A stretch of 64,000 nt of DNA from JANTGF01 sp033791445 (GTDB taxonomy: Bacteria > Bacteroidota > Bacteroidia > Bacteroidales > VadinHA17): positions 1 through 64,000 of the forward strand of contig JASJGS010000028.1 in assembly GCA_033791445.1 (NCBI GenBank), given 5' to 3'. Both the position numbers and the translations under genes were made by a program. Below the pieces are notes generated by a model. The model was not told the DNA's origin and ran no database searches. It was given only the letters and a program-made list of their open reading frames with translations. Below are positions 45,724 through 55,135 of this stretch, one piece after another (the first letter of the stretch is position 1; each line of letters opens with the position of its first letter).

Positions 45724-46890
45724 TTAATCATACCGAAACACTCCAAATTCAGAGTGAATGGTTAATTTCTTATTCGCACTCCTATCGCAATGACCAATAA
45801 TCCTTGCATCAACACCGAACTCTTTAGAAATGCCAATAATATCTTTTGCATAAATGGGAGGAACATAGAGTTCAAAACGGTGCCCCATGTTGTATACTTT
45901 ATACATCTCATACCAGGTGGTGCCTGATTGATTCTGAATGATTCTGAAAAGTGAAGGGACCGGAAAGAAATTATCCTTTACAACATGCAAATTCTCAACG
46001 AAATTCAAAACTTTGGTCTGTGCTCCGCCAGAACAATGTATCAAGCCATGAATATTTGGTCTAAGTTCTTCTAAAATCTTAATTAAAACAGGGGCATATG
46101 TACGGGTTGGAGAAAGAACCAATTTCCCGGCGGGAATTCCTGTTTCCTCAATTTTATCCGTTAATTTATAGGAACCAGAAAACACCAGATCTTCAGGTAC
46201 CAAAGGGTCAAAGCTCTCCGGATATTTATTTGCCAGATAATTATGAAACACATCATGACGAGCTGAGGTAAGGCCATTGCTCCCCATACCACTGTTATAT
46301 TCCTTTTCGTAGCTTGCCTGTCCTGACGAAGAGAGTCCAACTATGACATCACCTGGCCGAATATTACTGTTATCAATAACTTCTGACCTCTTCATTCTGG
46401 CAGTAACTGTTGAGTCAACAATAATGGTACGAACCAGGTCGCCCACATCGGCGGTTTCACCACCTGTTGAATAGATGGAAAGGCCAAGACTTCGCAACTC
46501 TTCCAAAACTTCTTCTGTTCCATTAATGATCGCTGAAATCACCTCCCCGGGAATCAGGTTTTTATTCCGCCCTATAGTCGATGATAAAAGAATATTTTTT
46601 GTAGCACCTACACATAAAAGGTCATCTGTATTCATAACAATGGCATCCTGTGCAATCCCCTTCCAAACATTCAAGTCGCCAGTTTCCCTCCAATACAGGT
46701 AAGCAAGAGACGATTTTGTACCGGCACCATCTGCATGCATGATATTACAGTATTCCGGATCACCGCCAAGTATATCTGGTATAATTTTACAAAACGCATT
46801 CGGGAAAAGTCCTTTATCAATATTCATTATAGCATTGTGCACATCTTCCTTTGAGGCAGAAACCCCACGCATATTATACCGATTATCCAT
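45724..46890 (-). CDS. purM: Phosphoribosylformylglycinamidine cyclo-ligase (AIR synthase)
   Basis: 388 residues, the longer form seen in Bacteroidota. It starts MDNRYNMRGVSASKEDVHNAI, contains MHADGAGTKSSLAYLYWRETGD and MNTDDLLCVGA, a dimer-binding EEVLEELRSLGLSIYSTGGETADVGDLVRT and the C-terminal GLIHCSGGAQTKVLNFVENLHVV. It catalyses ATP-dependent closure of FGAM to AIR in purine synthesis. No other purine gene is adjacent. It is the first of the minus-strand series purM-prfA-pyrF, which I recall as contiguous in Bacteroides. Confidence 0.95.
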   Translation of the reverse strand: MDNRYNMRGVSASKEDVHNAIMNIDKGLFPNAFCKIIPDILGGDPEYCNIMHADGAGTKSSLAYLYWRETGDLNVWKGIAQDAIVMNTDDLLCVGATKNILLSSTIGRNKNLIPGEVISAIINGTEEVLEELRSLGLSIYSTGGETADVGDLVRTIIVDSTVTARMKRSEVIDNSNIRPGDVIVGLSSSGQASYEKEYNSGMGSNGLTSARHDVFHNYLANKYPESFDPLVPEDLVFSGSYKLTDKIEETGIPAGKLVLSPTRTYAPVLIKILEELRPNIHGLIHCSGGAQTKVLNFVENLHVVKDNFFPVPSLFRIIQNQSGTTWYEMYKVYNMGHRFELYVPPIYAKDIIGISKEFGVDARIIGHCDRSANKKLTIHSEFGVFRYD

Positions 46891-47059
46891 TTGCTAATAT
46901 CTATGAATGACTTTAATTTATAATATTACAATTACATGTGCAGAATATATGTCCCTAATCACCATCACAACTGGCCATAGAATACTCCCCCAAATTCCAG
47001 TAGGTCAAAATCATAAAAAAGGAATGAAATAGGTACCAATAGTTATGCCCCGAATCATT

Positions 47060-49051
47060 TTATCTTTCATTGGCAGGAACATAGTCAGTTCGAAGCACTT
47101 TCATCTCTGTCCTTCTGTTCATCTGATGAGCTATTTCCTGCTCTTCCTCTGAAGCCAGTGAATTTATAAATGTATCGTTCAACACGTTACCCTCCTTCAG
47201 GAATGAGTACAACTTAACACTTTTTACACCCACTACTTTAGGCTGTGATTCGCCGTAACCTTTTGCAGTAAGCCTGTCTGTTGCAATCCCTTTGCTGATT
47301 AAATAATCGATAACAGATTGTGCTCTTCTTTGTGATAGCTGCAGGTTAAATGATTCAGTATCCCTGTTATCCGTATGTGAGCCAAGCTCTATTGTTACAT
47401 TTGGATTGTCCTCCAATACTTCAACCAGTCGATCCAGTGCTACCATAGACTCTGGTCTTAGATCCCACTTTCCAAAATCATAGAAAATATTAGGAAGTTC
47501 AATGGGCTTATCAATTGCTGCTAATTCAAGCGACATGCGATAATCCTTACTTGTTTCCTGGCCTTTGGTAGTTTCCCTACCTTTAGAATTCAAATAACCC
47601 TCTTTTGATGCCAGGAATATATAATCAGTATTAGGCTTAAGCATAAATTTAAAGGATCCATTGGTTCCTGTTTCATTTTCCAGGGTAGTTCCATCGCTAC
47701 CAATAAGTTTAACCTTGGCTTCTGGAATTACTGCTTCAGTTTTACGGTCAACTACTACACCCGTAATATTAAACTTTAAGGGAGGTAGGGCAAAAGAAAA
47801 AATATTATCATTCCCCTTTCCCTGGCGGGTAGAACTGAAATAACCTCTTTCGGTTTCATTTTCAAAAACAATTCCGAAATCATCGGAAGATGAGTTAATT
47901 GGGTATCTCATGTTTTCAACATTCCATCTTCCTCCTGATCCCTGGGTTGCTCTAAAAATATCCAATCCTCCCATTCCAAGATGTCCATCAGAGGCAAAAT
48001 AAATGGATCCATCTTTGTGAAAATATGGAAAAAGTTCATTCCCCCGAGAATTAATATCCGAACCTAAGTTCTCAGGATTACCCCATTCACCTGCGGGATC
48101 ATTTCTGGTCACTCTCCAAATATCTTTCCCACCAATACTACCTGACATGTCAGATACAAAAAGCAAGGTAAGGTTATCATTAGAAATAGCCGGATGGGCC
48201 ACTACAAGACTATCAGGTAAAATATCCAGGGATATGGGCCTATCCCAACCATCAGCAGTTCTGTTTGTTACCATGATTTCACATCCGAGTTTCTTCCTGC
48301 TGCTCACCTCACAACGCGTAAAATACATGGTATTGTAATTTTCATCTAATGAAGGAGTCCCTTCTTCAAACTCAGTATTTATTTTCGCATCCAATGCAAC
48401 TGGTACACTCCACTTACCTTTTCTATCCATTTTGGTCACAAAGATATCGCTAAAATCCTGTCCTGTAGCACCATGGATTTTATTCCCATCGGCATCATCC
48501 CGTGAAGTTGTAATATAAACTACCTTATAGTCATCTCTAGCATAGGTAGGACTATAATCACGACCTCTTGAATTAAAATACTTCATATCAACTACTTCGT
48601 AGCCAACGGGATTCTCCATCCACTGCATCGCCAACTCGCAGGATGTGATTCCCTCATTACCGCTCGGATCATCTGGGACTAATTCCTTATACCGTTTAAA
48701 CTCAGCGATGGCCTCTTCGTACTTATCATTCTTTTTCATTGATTCTGCATAATGCAAAACAGCAATGGGGTCTGGATAGTCACGACCTATAGCCTTTTTA
48801 AACCATAATTCCGCCTTTTCAGGTTCATTGGTTAGTCGGTAACACTCGGCAACTTTAAAAACAGTTTCTGTCTTTAGTTCCTTATTAGATAATGCAGCAT
48901 AAGCATCCTTATACAGATCGATGGCATCAAAATATTCTCCTGCATCAAATGCATCTGTTGCTTTCTGTAGTTTCTTTTTCTGTGCTGAGGTGACAGGAAC
49001 CAGCAAAACTAATGTAAGCAAGGCAAGAAACAGAGTTTTTGTAATTCTCAT
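47060..49051 (-). CDS. PorE-like OmpA-family protein (TPR, PD40 propeller, CRD, OmpA)
   Basis: 663 residues with the order TPR (~30-120), WD40-like PD40 propeller (~160-410: IPYFHKDGSIYFASDGHLGMGGLDIF), a carboxypeptidase-regulatory-like domain (~425-510) and a C-terminal OmpA peptidoglycan-binding domain (~535-655: ELGSHTDNRDTESFNLQLSQRRAQSVIDYL). PorE of the type IX secretion system has this layout and links the secretion machinery to the cell wall. The signal peptide (LLTLVLLVPVTSAQ) has no lipobox cysteine, unlike the PorE lipoprotein of Porphyromonas, so it may be a paralogue rather than PorE itself. Confidence 0.85.
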   Translation of the reverse strand: MRITKTLFLALLTLVLLVPVTSAQKKKLQKATDAFDAGEYFDAIDLYKDAYAALSNKELKTETVFKVAECYRLTNEPEKAELWFKKAIGRDYPDPIAVLHYAESMKKNDKYEEAIAEFKRYKELVPDDPSGNEGITSCELAMQWMENPVGYEVVDMKYFNSRGRDYSPTYARDDYKVVYITTSRDDADGNKIHGATGQDFSDIFVTKMDRKGKWSVPVALDAKINTEFEEGTPSLDENYNTMYFTRCEVSSRKKLGCEIMVTNRTADGWDRPISLDILPDSLVVAHPAISNDNLTLLFVSDMSGSIGGKDIWRVTRNDPAGEWGNPENLGSDINSRGNELFPYFHKDGSIYFASDGHLGMGGLDIFRATQGSGGRWNVENMRYPINSSSDDFGIVFENETERGYFSSTRQGKGNDNIFSFALPPLKFNITGVVVDRKTEAVIPEAKVKLIGSDGTTLENETGTNGSFKFMLKPNTDYIFLASKEGYLNSKGRETTKGQETSKDYRMSLELAAIDKPIELPNIFYDFGKWDLRPESMVALDRLVEVLEDNPNVTIELGSHTDNRDTESFNLQLSQRRAQSVIDYLISKGIATDRLTAKGYGESQPKVVGVKSVKLYSFLKEGNVLNDTFINSLASEEEQEIAHQMNRRTEMKVLRTDYVPANER

Positions 49052-49271
49052 TTATTTGTTGTTTTCGTATAGAAACTTCATGTTTACTGTAAACAATTCA
49101 CAACATGAATGATCACCAATACTTGTATTATTGTAATTAACTAATATTCTGTAAAAAGGTTACAATATCTTATATTAACGAAAGGTAAAATTAATTATTT
49201 TTTAACTGAAACAAAAAGCCATTAAAATTATACTTTTCATCCTAATCATGGACCTTAATTTGTTGAAATAA

Positions 49272-49301
49272 AAACCCCCGAAGGTATTTCCCCGGGGGTT
49301 T
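49272..49301 (-). terminator. Rho-independent terminator of glnN
   Basis: AAACCCCCG (49272-49280) / CGGGGGTTT (49293-49301), 9-bp GC-rich stem with a 12-base loop. On the minus strand it is followed by TTTATT. It lies 41 bp after the glnN stop. Confidence 0.88.
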
Positions 49302-49341
49302 CCCAATAGATACAGTTATTACAATGTAAACAGAACTAATT

Positions 49342-51531
49342 TTAACTGGTGAAAAGAAGTTCTCTAAATTTTGGAAGAGGCCATATCTCATTGTCAACTG
49401 TAAGTTCCAATTTATCAATTTGATACCTTATCTGCTCAAAATAAGGTTTAACCTCAAGATCATATTGAAAAGCTTTTTTCTTTTCACCATCAATACGGTT
49501 GGCTTTTCTTCTATCTTCAATCATTTCACTCACAAGTTTTTTGATTTCAGATATCCGGGTAGAAATTTCCCTAATTAGTTCAAGCCTTGCTCCTGCCATT
49601 TCATTGAAATCTGATTCTGGAAAAACATCTTTCAATCCCTGAACGTTCTGTAAAAGAGTATTTTGATAGGTAATTGCTGTTGGCACAATATGATTTATGG
49701 CCAAATCTCCCAGTACCCTGGCTTCAATCTGCATTTTTTTGGTGAATTTCTCATATTCCACCTCAACTCTACCTTCCAACTCTGGTTCAATAAAAATACC
49801 AGAACCAATCAGTACTTTCTTTGACTGATCAGAAAGGTATTTAGAGATTGATTCAGGCACACTAGTAATATTTGTAAGCCCTCTTTTCTTGGCTTCCTTC
49901 TCCCATTCCTTGCTATAACCATCTCCTTCAAACCTAATTTTCTCAGATTGGATTATATATATTTTCAATACCTGGAAGATGGCTTCATCCTTTTTAATAT
50001 CCTTAGCAATCAATTTATCCACATCTGACTTAAATTCTCTTAGTTGACTTGCAACAGCAGCATTTAAAGCAATCATAGATGTGGCACAGTTTGCAGAGGA
50101 TCCAACAGCTCTAAATTCAAACCTGTTCCCTGTAAAAGCGAAAGGCGAAGTACGATTTCTATCTGTATTATCCAATAAGATTTCAGGTATTTTACCAATT
50201 CCAAGCTTTAATTCTGTTTTTTCATCCGGAGTCATTTTCTGCCCGGTAACTCTTTCAACAATCTCATCCAGGGTTTCTGTCAGTTTAGAACCCAGGAATA
50301 CGGAAATAATAGAAGGTGGGGCTTCATTTGCACCAAGGCGATGAGAATTCCCTGCTGTAAGTATACTTGCTCTCAATAAGTCCTGATTATCATGTACTGT
50401 TTTTACCACATTGACCAAAAAAGTCAGGAATTGCATATTCCTTTTCGGACTTTTACCCGGTGATAAAAGGTTTACCCCTGTATTTGTTTGGAGAGACCAG
50501 TTATTGTGCTTACCTGATCCGTTTATTCCAGCAAATGGTTTTTCATGGAAAAGTACCCTGAAATTGTGACGACGTGCCACTCTTTTCATAACATCCATAA
50601 CCAACTGATTATGATCATTTGCCAGGTTTACCTCCTCAAATATTGGGGCACATTCAAACTGATTTGGTGCCACCTCATTGTGACGAGTTTTTACGGGTAT
50701 TCCAAGCTTATAGGCTTCAATCTCAAAATCCTTCATAAAGGCACTGGCTCGTTCGGCAATAGAACCAAAATAATGGTCATCCAATTGCTGATCTTTCGAA
50801 GATTGATGTCCCATTAGAGTTCTGCCGGTTAAAATCAGATCTGGTCTTGCATTATACAGGGCATCGTCAATCAGGAAATATTCCTGTTCCCAGCCCAGAG
50901 TGGCAATAACCTTATTCACATTTTTATCGAAATACTGACATACATCAACAGCAGCCTTATCAATAGCATTCATGGTTTTCAGCAGTGGAACCTTATAATC
51001 AAGTGCCACACCGGTATATGATACAAAGACTGTGGGAATACACAGAGTTGTATCAACAATAAATGCCGGGGAAGAAACATCCCATGCCGTATATCCACGT
51101 GCTTCAAAAGTATTTCTCAGTCCTCCACTTGGAAAACTGGATGCATCCGGCTCCTGCTGGGCTAATAATTCACCAGAAAAATTCTCAATCAAATCTCCAG
51201 ATACACCAAACTCAATAAATCCATCATGTTTTTCAGCCGTTCCATCAGTTAAAGGGTGAAACCAATGTGTATAGTGGGTGGCTCCCACCTCTACGGCCCA
51301 TGCTTTCATTCCGGTAGCCACCTGGTCAGCCATTTTACGGTCAATAGAAGTTCCCTCTTCAATTGCTGTGATAACACTAATATATGCTTCGCGGTTCAGG
51401 AATTTTTCCATTTTTGGTTTATCAAAAACCCTGGCTCCGAAGAAATCGGATATTTCATTAGAAGGAAAAATAACCTCTTTAGGTTGTCTTCTAAATACTT
51501 CTTCAAGCGCTTTAAATCTTAATTCTGCCAT
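49342..51531 (-). CDS. glnN: Glutamine synthetase type III
   Basis: 729 residues, the large GSIII form typical of Bacteroidota. The key nucleotide/substrate block HEKPFAGINGSGKHNNWSL (~330) and the NSHRLGANEAPPSIISVFLGSKL segment (~395) mark the GSIII family, as does VKTRHNEVAPNQFECAPIFEEVNLANDHNQLVMDVMKRVA. It assimilates ammonium by ATP-dependent amidation of glutamate. The C-terminal ~200 residues are a GSIII-specific extension. It is monocistronic with a good terminator, and upstream are a TATATTTG -7 element (51567-51560) and an 8-bp palindrome (51580-51606) that may be an operator. Confidence 0.97.
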   Translation of the reverse strand: MAELRFKALEEVFRRQPKEVIFPSNEISDFFGARVFDKPKMEKFLNREAYISVITAIEEGTSIDRKMADQVATGMKAWAVEVGATHYTHWFHPLTDGTAEKHDGFIEFGVSGDLIENFSGELLAQQEPDASSFPSGGLRNTFEARGYTAWDVSSPAFIVDTTLCIPTVFVSYTGVALDYKVPLLKTMNAIDKAAVDVCQYFDKNVNKVIATLGWEQEYFLIDDALYNARPDLILTGRTLMGHQSSKDQQLDDHYFGSIAERASAFMKDFEIEAYKLGIPVKTRHNEVAPNQFECAPIFEEVNLANDHNQLVMDVMKRVARRHNFRVLFHEKPFAGINGSGKHNNWSLQTNTGVNLLSPGKSPKRNMQFLTFLVNVVKTVHDNQDLLRASILTAGNSHRLGANEAPPSIISVFLGSKLTETLDEIVERVTGQKMTPDEKTELKLGIGKIPEILLDNTDRNRTSPFAFTGNRFEFRAVGSSANCATSMIALNAAVASQLREFKSDVDKLIAKDIKKDEAIFQVLKIYIIQSEKIRFEGDGYSKEWEKEAKKRGLTNITSVPESISKYLSDQSKKVLIGSGIFIEPELEGRVEVEYEKFTKKMQIEARVLGDLAINHIVPTAITYQNTLLQNVQGLKDVFPESDFNEMAGARLELIREISTRISEIKKLVSEMIEDRRKANRIDGEKKKAFQYDLEVKPYFEQIRYQIDKLELTVDNEIWPLPKFRELLFTS

Positions 51532-51559
51532 TATTTCAAATTAGTGGTTAATAATAGCA

Positions 51560-51606
51560 CAAATATATACTATTTCTAGATTACCCCCTTAATAAACTGG
51601 GGTAAT
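51560..51606 (-). promoter_or_regulatory. Putative glnN promoter with adjacent palindrome
   Basis: Minus-strand TATATTTG (51567-51560) matches the -7 consensus; no -33 TTG at the right distance was found. A perfect 8-bp inverted repeat ATTACCCC-N11-GGGGTAAT (51580-51606) sits where the -33 element would be, consistent with a regulator-binding site. Inference only. Confidence 0.4.
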
Positions 51607-51683
51607 TATTATTATTTTACTATTTTTTTACGTTACACCCCTATATTTTAATGGCCTGATCCAGAATATCGCCATTTCAACAA

Positions 51684-51714
51684 AAAGCAGTTGCTCATTA
51701 TAAACAACCGCTTT
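51684..51714 (-). terminator. Terminator after the M20/DUF3109 unit
   Basis: On the minus strand AAAGCGGTTG (51714-51705) pairs with CAACTGCTTT (51693-51684), 10 bp with one G-U pair and an 11-base loop, followed by TTG and a T-run. It lies 48 bp after the M20 dipeptidase stop. Confidence 0.7.
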
Positions 51715-51761
51715 CAATAAATTTTACTGAGTTCCTAATCAGAACTCAGAGTTAGTAAATA

Positions 51762-53132
51762 TTATTTACTCATCTCGGCATAATATTTAAAAAACACAGG
51801 AATGGTTTCTATACCCTTATAGAAATTAAATAGTGGATAGTTCTCATTTGGAGAGTGGATAGCATCACTGTCTAGCCCAAATCCCATAAGTATGGATTTA
51901 ATTCCAAGTACTTCTTCGAAATCAGAAACAATTGGAATGCTGCCACCACTTCTGACCGGAATAGGCTTTTTTCCAAAGGTGCTTTCAAAAGCTTTGCTGG
52001 CTGCCTTGTACGCTAGTGTATCTATTGGGCTAACGTATCCCTCACCGCCATGCAAACTTTTAACACTTACACGAACCCCTTCCGGGGCGATAGATTTAAA
52101 ATGATCCTCAAATAACTTATCAATCTTCTTTGAGTTCTGATTTGGAACCAATCGCATAGATATTTTGGCGTATGCTTTAGAAGGAAGAACAGTTTTGGCA
52201 CCTTCCTCTATATATCCTGACCAGATTCCATTCACATCTAAAGAAGGCCTTATTCCGGTTCTTTCAGAAGTTGTAAAACCGGTTTCACCAACCTCCTTAT
52301 CAATGTCTATTGACTTTTTGTAATTGTCTACACTAAATGGTGCTTTTGCCATTTCTTTTCTTTCCTCATCAGAAACTTCAAGAACATCATCATAAAATCC
52401 GTTAATATTAATATGGTTGTTCTCATCGGTCATAGATGCAATCATCTTTGCCAGCGCATTCGCCGGATTTAAAACAGCACCACCATATAGTCCGGAATGC
52501 AGGTCCCTGTTTGGCCCGGTTACTTCCACTTCCATATAGCTTAAACCTCTAAGGCCTACTGTTATAGAAGGAATATCCTGAGCAATCATTGTGGTATCCG
52601 AAATCAGAATTACATCAGAAGCTAACTTTTCTTTATTCTCAATACAAAACTTTTTTAAGCTTGGAGAACCAATTTCTTCTTCGCCCTCAATCATAAATTT
52701 CACATTACAGGGCAGGGTATCGGTTTTCATCATAAGTTCAAAGGCCTTCATCTGCATAAACATTTGACCCTTGTCATCGTCAGCCCCGCGAGCATAGATT
52801 TTCTCATCACGGATTTCTGGTTCAAAAGGAGGTGAGTCCCACAAATCAAGGGGTTCAACTGGCTGAACATCATAATGACCATAAACAAGCACAGTCGGCA
52901 GGTCGGGATTAATTAACTTTTCAGCATAAATCACAGGATGGCCCTCGGTTCCGATTACTTCAGCCATATCAACTCCTGCATTAAGCAGATTCTTTTTAAT
53001 ATACTCAGTGGCCCTGAACATGTCATCTTTGTTTTCAGGCCTGGCACTTATTGAGGGAATTCTTATTAAATCAAATAATTCGCTCAAAAACCTGTCTTTA
53101 TTCTCATCGATATATTTCCTAATAGTTTCCAT
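51762..53132 (-). CDS. M20-family metallodipeptidase
   Basis: 456 residues. Zinc ligands appear in order: His in VYGHYDVQPVEP (~86), bridging Asp in GADDDKGQ (~118), Glu catalytic and ligand pair in EGEEEIGS (~150-156), Asp in SDTTMI (~179) and terminal His in DAIHSPNENY (~429). The dimerisation domain (~195-310) is complete. It cleaves dipeptides in the cytoplasm. It follows the DUF3109 gene by 18 bp on the same strand. Confidence 0.9.
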   Translation of the reverse strand: METIRKYIDENKDRFLSELFDLIRIPSISARPENKDDMFRATEYIKKNLLNAGVDMAEVIGTEGHPVIYAEKLINPDLPTVLVYGHYDVQPVEPLDLWDSPPFEPEIRDEKIYARGADDDKGQMFMQMKAFELMMKTDTLPCNVKFMIEGEEEIGSPSLKKFCIENKEKLASDVILISDTTMIAQDIPSITVGLRGLSYMEVEVTGPNRDLHSGLYGGAVLNPANALAKMIASMTDENNHININGFYDDVLEVSDEERKEMAKAPFSVDNYKKSIDIDKEVGETGFTTSERTGIRPSLDVNGIWSGYIEEGAKTVLPSKAYAKISMRLVPNQNSKKIDKLFEDHFKSIAPEGVRVSVKSLHGGEGYVSPIDTLAYKAASKAFESTFGKKPIPVRSGGSIPIVSDFEEVLGIKSILMGFGLDSDAIHSPNENYPLFNFYKGIETIPVFFKYYAEMSK

Positions 53133-53150
53133 AAAAGATAATTTAAATGA

Positions 53151-53729
53151 TTAATATTTTTTTTGTTTTTTATACTCTTCAGCTGTAAATTTTAGCCTTT
53201 TATACCAACTTTTTCCAAATTTTCGAGTCAGTGCCGACTTAAGAAATACATATGCTGGCACATCTTCTTTCTTACCCCTTTCCAAAGCAGGATTACATAT
53301 TTCCCATTTCTCATAATTCACACCTGAGAAATCCGAATAGTCTTTTGTCCTTACAGGAAAAAGGTGACAGGAAAGAGGTTTTTGAAATGATATTTTTTTA
53401 TTTGCATGGGCTTTTTCTATACCACAGAAAAAAATGCCATTTTCAACTATTGTATAGGCACATTCCTTATCACTAATAAGCGGTGTAACCGTATCGCCAT
53501 CAGAATCAACCATACTAGTACCCTTTGTTTCAATTGCATCAATGCCTTCAACCCTGAGATATGGTTTTATCCTGGGATAAATTTCATCCAGGAGATCTGC
53601 TTCTTCCTTGCTGAGAGGTGCTCCTGAATCGCCATAAACACAGCAATTTCCCTTGCATTTACTAAGATCACAAGCAAATTTTTCCTCCAGAACGTCCAAG
53701 CTTATAATGGTATTATCTATTTGCAGCAA
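53151..53729 (-). CDS. DUF3109 family cysteine-rich protein
   Basis: 192 residues starting at TTG 53729, the only start before the conserved N-terminus (MLQIDNTIISLDVLEEKFACDLSKCKGNCCVYGDSGAPLS); an in-frame stop lies two codons upstream. Conserved cysteines: CDLSKCKGNCC, a central ECAYTIVENGIFFCGIEKAH, and KPLSCHLFPVR...WEICNPALERG. The pattern resembles YkgJ-type Fe/Zn-binding cysteine clusters. Function unknown. Confidence 0.9.
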   Translation of the reverse strand: MLQIDNTIISLDVLEEKFACDLSKCKGNCCVYGDSGAPLSKEEADLLDEIYPRIKPYLRVEGIDAIETKGTSMVDSDGDTVTPLISDKECAYTIVENGIFFCGIEKAHANKKISFQKPLSCHLFPVRTKDYSDFSGVNYEKWEICNPALERGKKEDVPAYVFLKSALTRKFGKSWYKRLKFTAEEYKKQKKY

Positions 53730-53756
53730 TTTTCAATTATTAAAGATTAAAATAGT

Positions 53757-54218
53757 TTACCTGTATTCTTTAGGATTGAGCTTTGTAAAATGAGGAATCT
53801 CCTTATAAAATGATTTTCTTTTAATTCTCCCCTCAATTATCCCCTCCCCCTTAAATTTTTCAGGTGGCATATTATTATTTTGCAATTCTTCAGAAGGAGT
53901 CTCAACAGCCTCAGGTTTACGAGTCCACTTTGTAAAAGTTAGTAACAAAGTATCTCCTTTTTGAAAGTCTCCTACTTGTTGAAAACCACTTTTAACAACA
54001 ATCCGTGGCTTGTACATTTCCTGATCGATCCAAACTCCAATAATCTCTAATTTCTCAGAATCTTTATTTGCAATAAGTTGAATTCTATATTGAATGCCCG
54101 ATCCTGATTCTTCCCGGCCTCCTTCAAACTTTTGACTACTTGCATCCAGAATTTTTATATCATTAAACGATAAACAAGAGAAAGAAATAAATAGATATAA
54201 ACCAACCAGCATTTTCAT
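53757..54218 (-). CDS. Hypothetical lipoprotein
   Basis: 153 residues from the ATG at 54218 (MKMLVGLYLFISFSCLSFNDI); the open frame begins 10 codons earlier at 54248 but the later start gives a proper signal with a possible lipobox at FSC. The mature part reads GSGIQYRIQLIANKDSEKLEIIGVWIDQEMYKPRIVVKSGFQQVGDFQKGDTLLLTFTKW, a beta-type fold, with a basic end. I do not recognise a family. It lies 27 bp upstream of DUF3109 on the same strand. Confidence 0.6.
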   Translation of the reverse strand: MKMLVGLYLFISFSCLSFNDIKILDASSQKFEGGREESGSGIQYRIQLIANKDSEKLEIIGVWIDQEMYKPRIVVKSGFQQVGDFQKGDTLLLTFTKWTRKPEAVETPSEELQNNNMPPEKFKGEGIIEGRIKRKSFYKEIPHFTKLNPKEYR

Positions 54219-54346
54219 TCTAGCATAACTTCCTATTGAGAGGAACAAATTTATTGTTTTGACTGAATAAACACAAAATTATCTCATGTTTCCTGCTATT
54301 TATATTAAGATATCGGATTAAACATATAAATTTCTATATTTATCTT

Positions 54347-55135
54347 ATGTTTGATTTCGGTGATCGTGTAAGTAAATCAATTAGCCGACGGCGAGAAGTA
54401 GTTTTCCTTATTCTTGCAGGCCTGTTTTTAGGAACTCTTGCCATCTTAAATGTGCTGGGTATTTCTCGCCAGATTGATTTCACATTTACCCTCTTTGGCA
54501 AGACTATTCCATTCATAGTTTTTGTAGGTGTATTACCTTACCCAATTACCTTCCTGTGTACAGACTTCATAAGCGAATTGTATGGTAAAAGGAGAGCCAA
54601 TATGGTTGTTTGGATTGGTTTATTATTAAATGTTTGGGTTTTATTTATTCTTTGGTTGGGTGGAGTATTACCCCCCACCCCTGATCTAATGGAGGATGGG
54701 CTTCCTGCACTAACAGACCCCTCCAGAACTTTTTTCCAGATCAGGAAATGGACATTTGGTGCTACACTTGCCTCTATGATTGCCTATCTGACTGCACAAT
54801 TTATAGATGTTCATATATTTCATCTGGTTCGAAAAGCAACCAAAGGAAAAATGCTCTGGTTAAGAAATAATGTTTCTACTTTAACCAGCCAGATGGTTGA
54901 CTCACTTGCGGTTATAACTATAACCTATTTTTATGCACGAGATGCCATTCAGATCCAACCTGGTGAAACGGTAGTTCATGGCCTTACCATACTTATTCTG
55001 TCGAATTATGTGTATAAGATGGTTTCAGCATTGGTTGATACAGTCCCCTTTTATATTGGGGTCCGCTATTTAAGCCGCTATTTACATCTGGATCCTCAAA
55101 AGGAATTTAAAGAAGAATTAGAAATATCGCAGTGA
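54347..55135 (+). CDS. VUT family queuosine-precursor transporter
   Basis: 262 residues, multi-pass, with the family hallmark GVLPYPITFLCTDFISELYGKRRANMVVWIGL (~60-92) and later MIAYLTAQFIDVHIFH and NNVSTLTSQMVDSLAVITITYFYAR. VUT proteins (YhhQ-like) take up queuosine precursors such as preQ0/preQ1 or queuine. It has the usual ~220-260 residue length. Its 3' end overlaps that of aroK (minus strand) by 18 bp. Confidence 0.88.
   Translation: MFDFGDRVSKSISRRREVVFLILAGLFLGTLAILNVLGISRQIDFTFTLFGKTIPFIVFVGVLPYPITFLCTDFISELYGKRRANMVVWIGLLLNVWVLFILWLGGVLPPTPDLMEDGLPALTDPSRTFFQIRKWTFGATLASMIAYLTAQFIDVHIFHLVRKATKGKMLWLRNNVSTLTSQMVDSLAVITITYFYARDAIQIQPGETVVHGLTILILSNYVYKMVSALVDTVPFYIGVRYLSRYLHLDPQKEFKEELEISQ

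Noticed and set aside
51727..51749. Second inverted repeat CTGAGTTC-N7-GAACTCAG downstream of the M20 gene
   Set aside because: A real 8-bp stem, but no T-run follows on the minus strand, so the adjacent hairpin at 51684-51714 is the better terminator.
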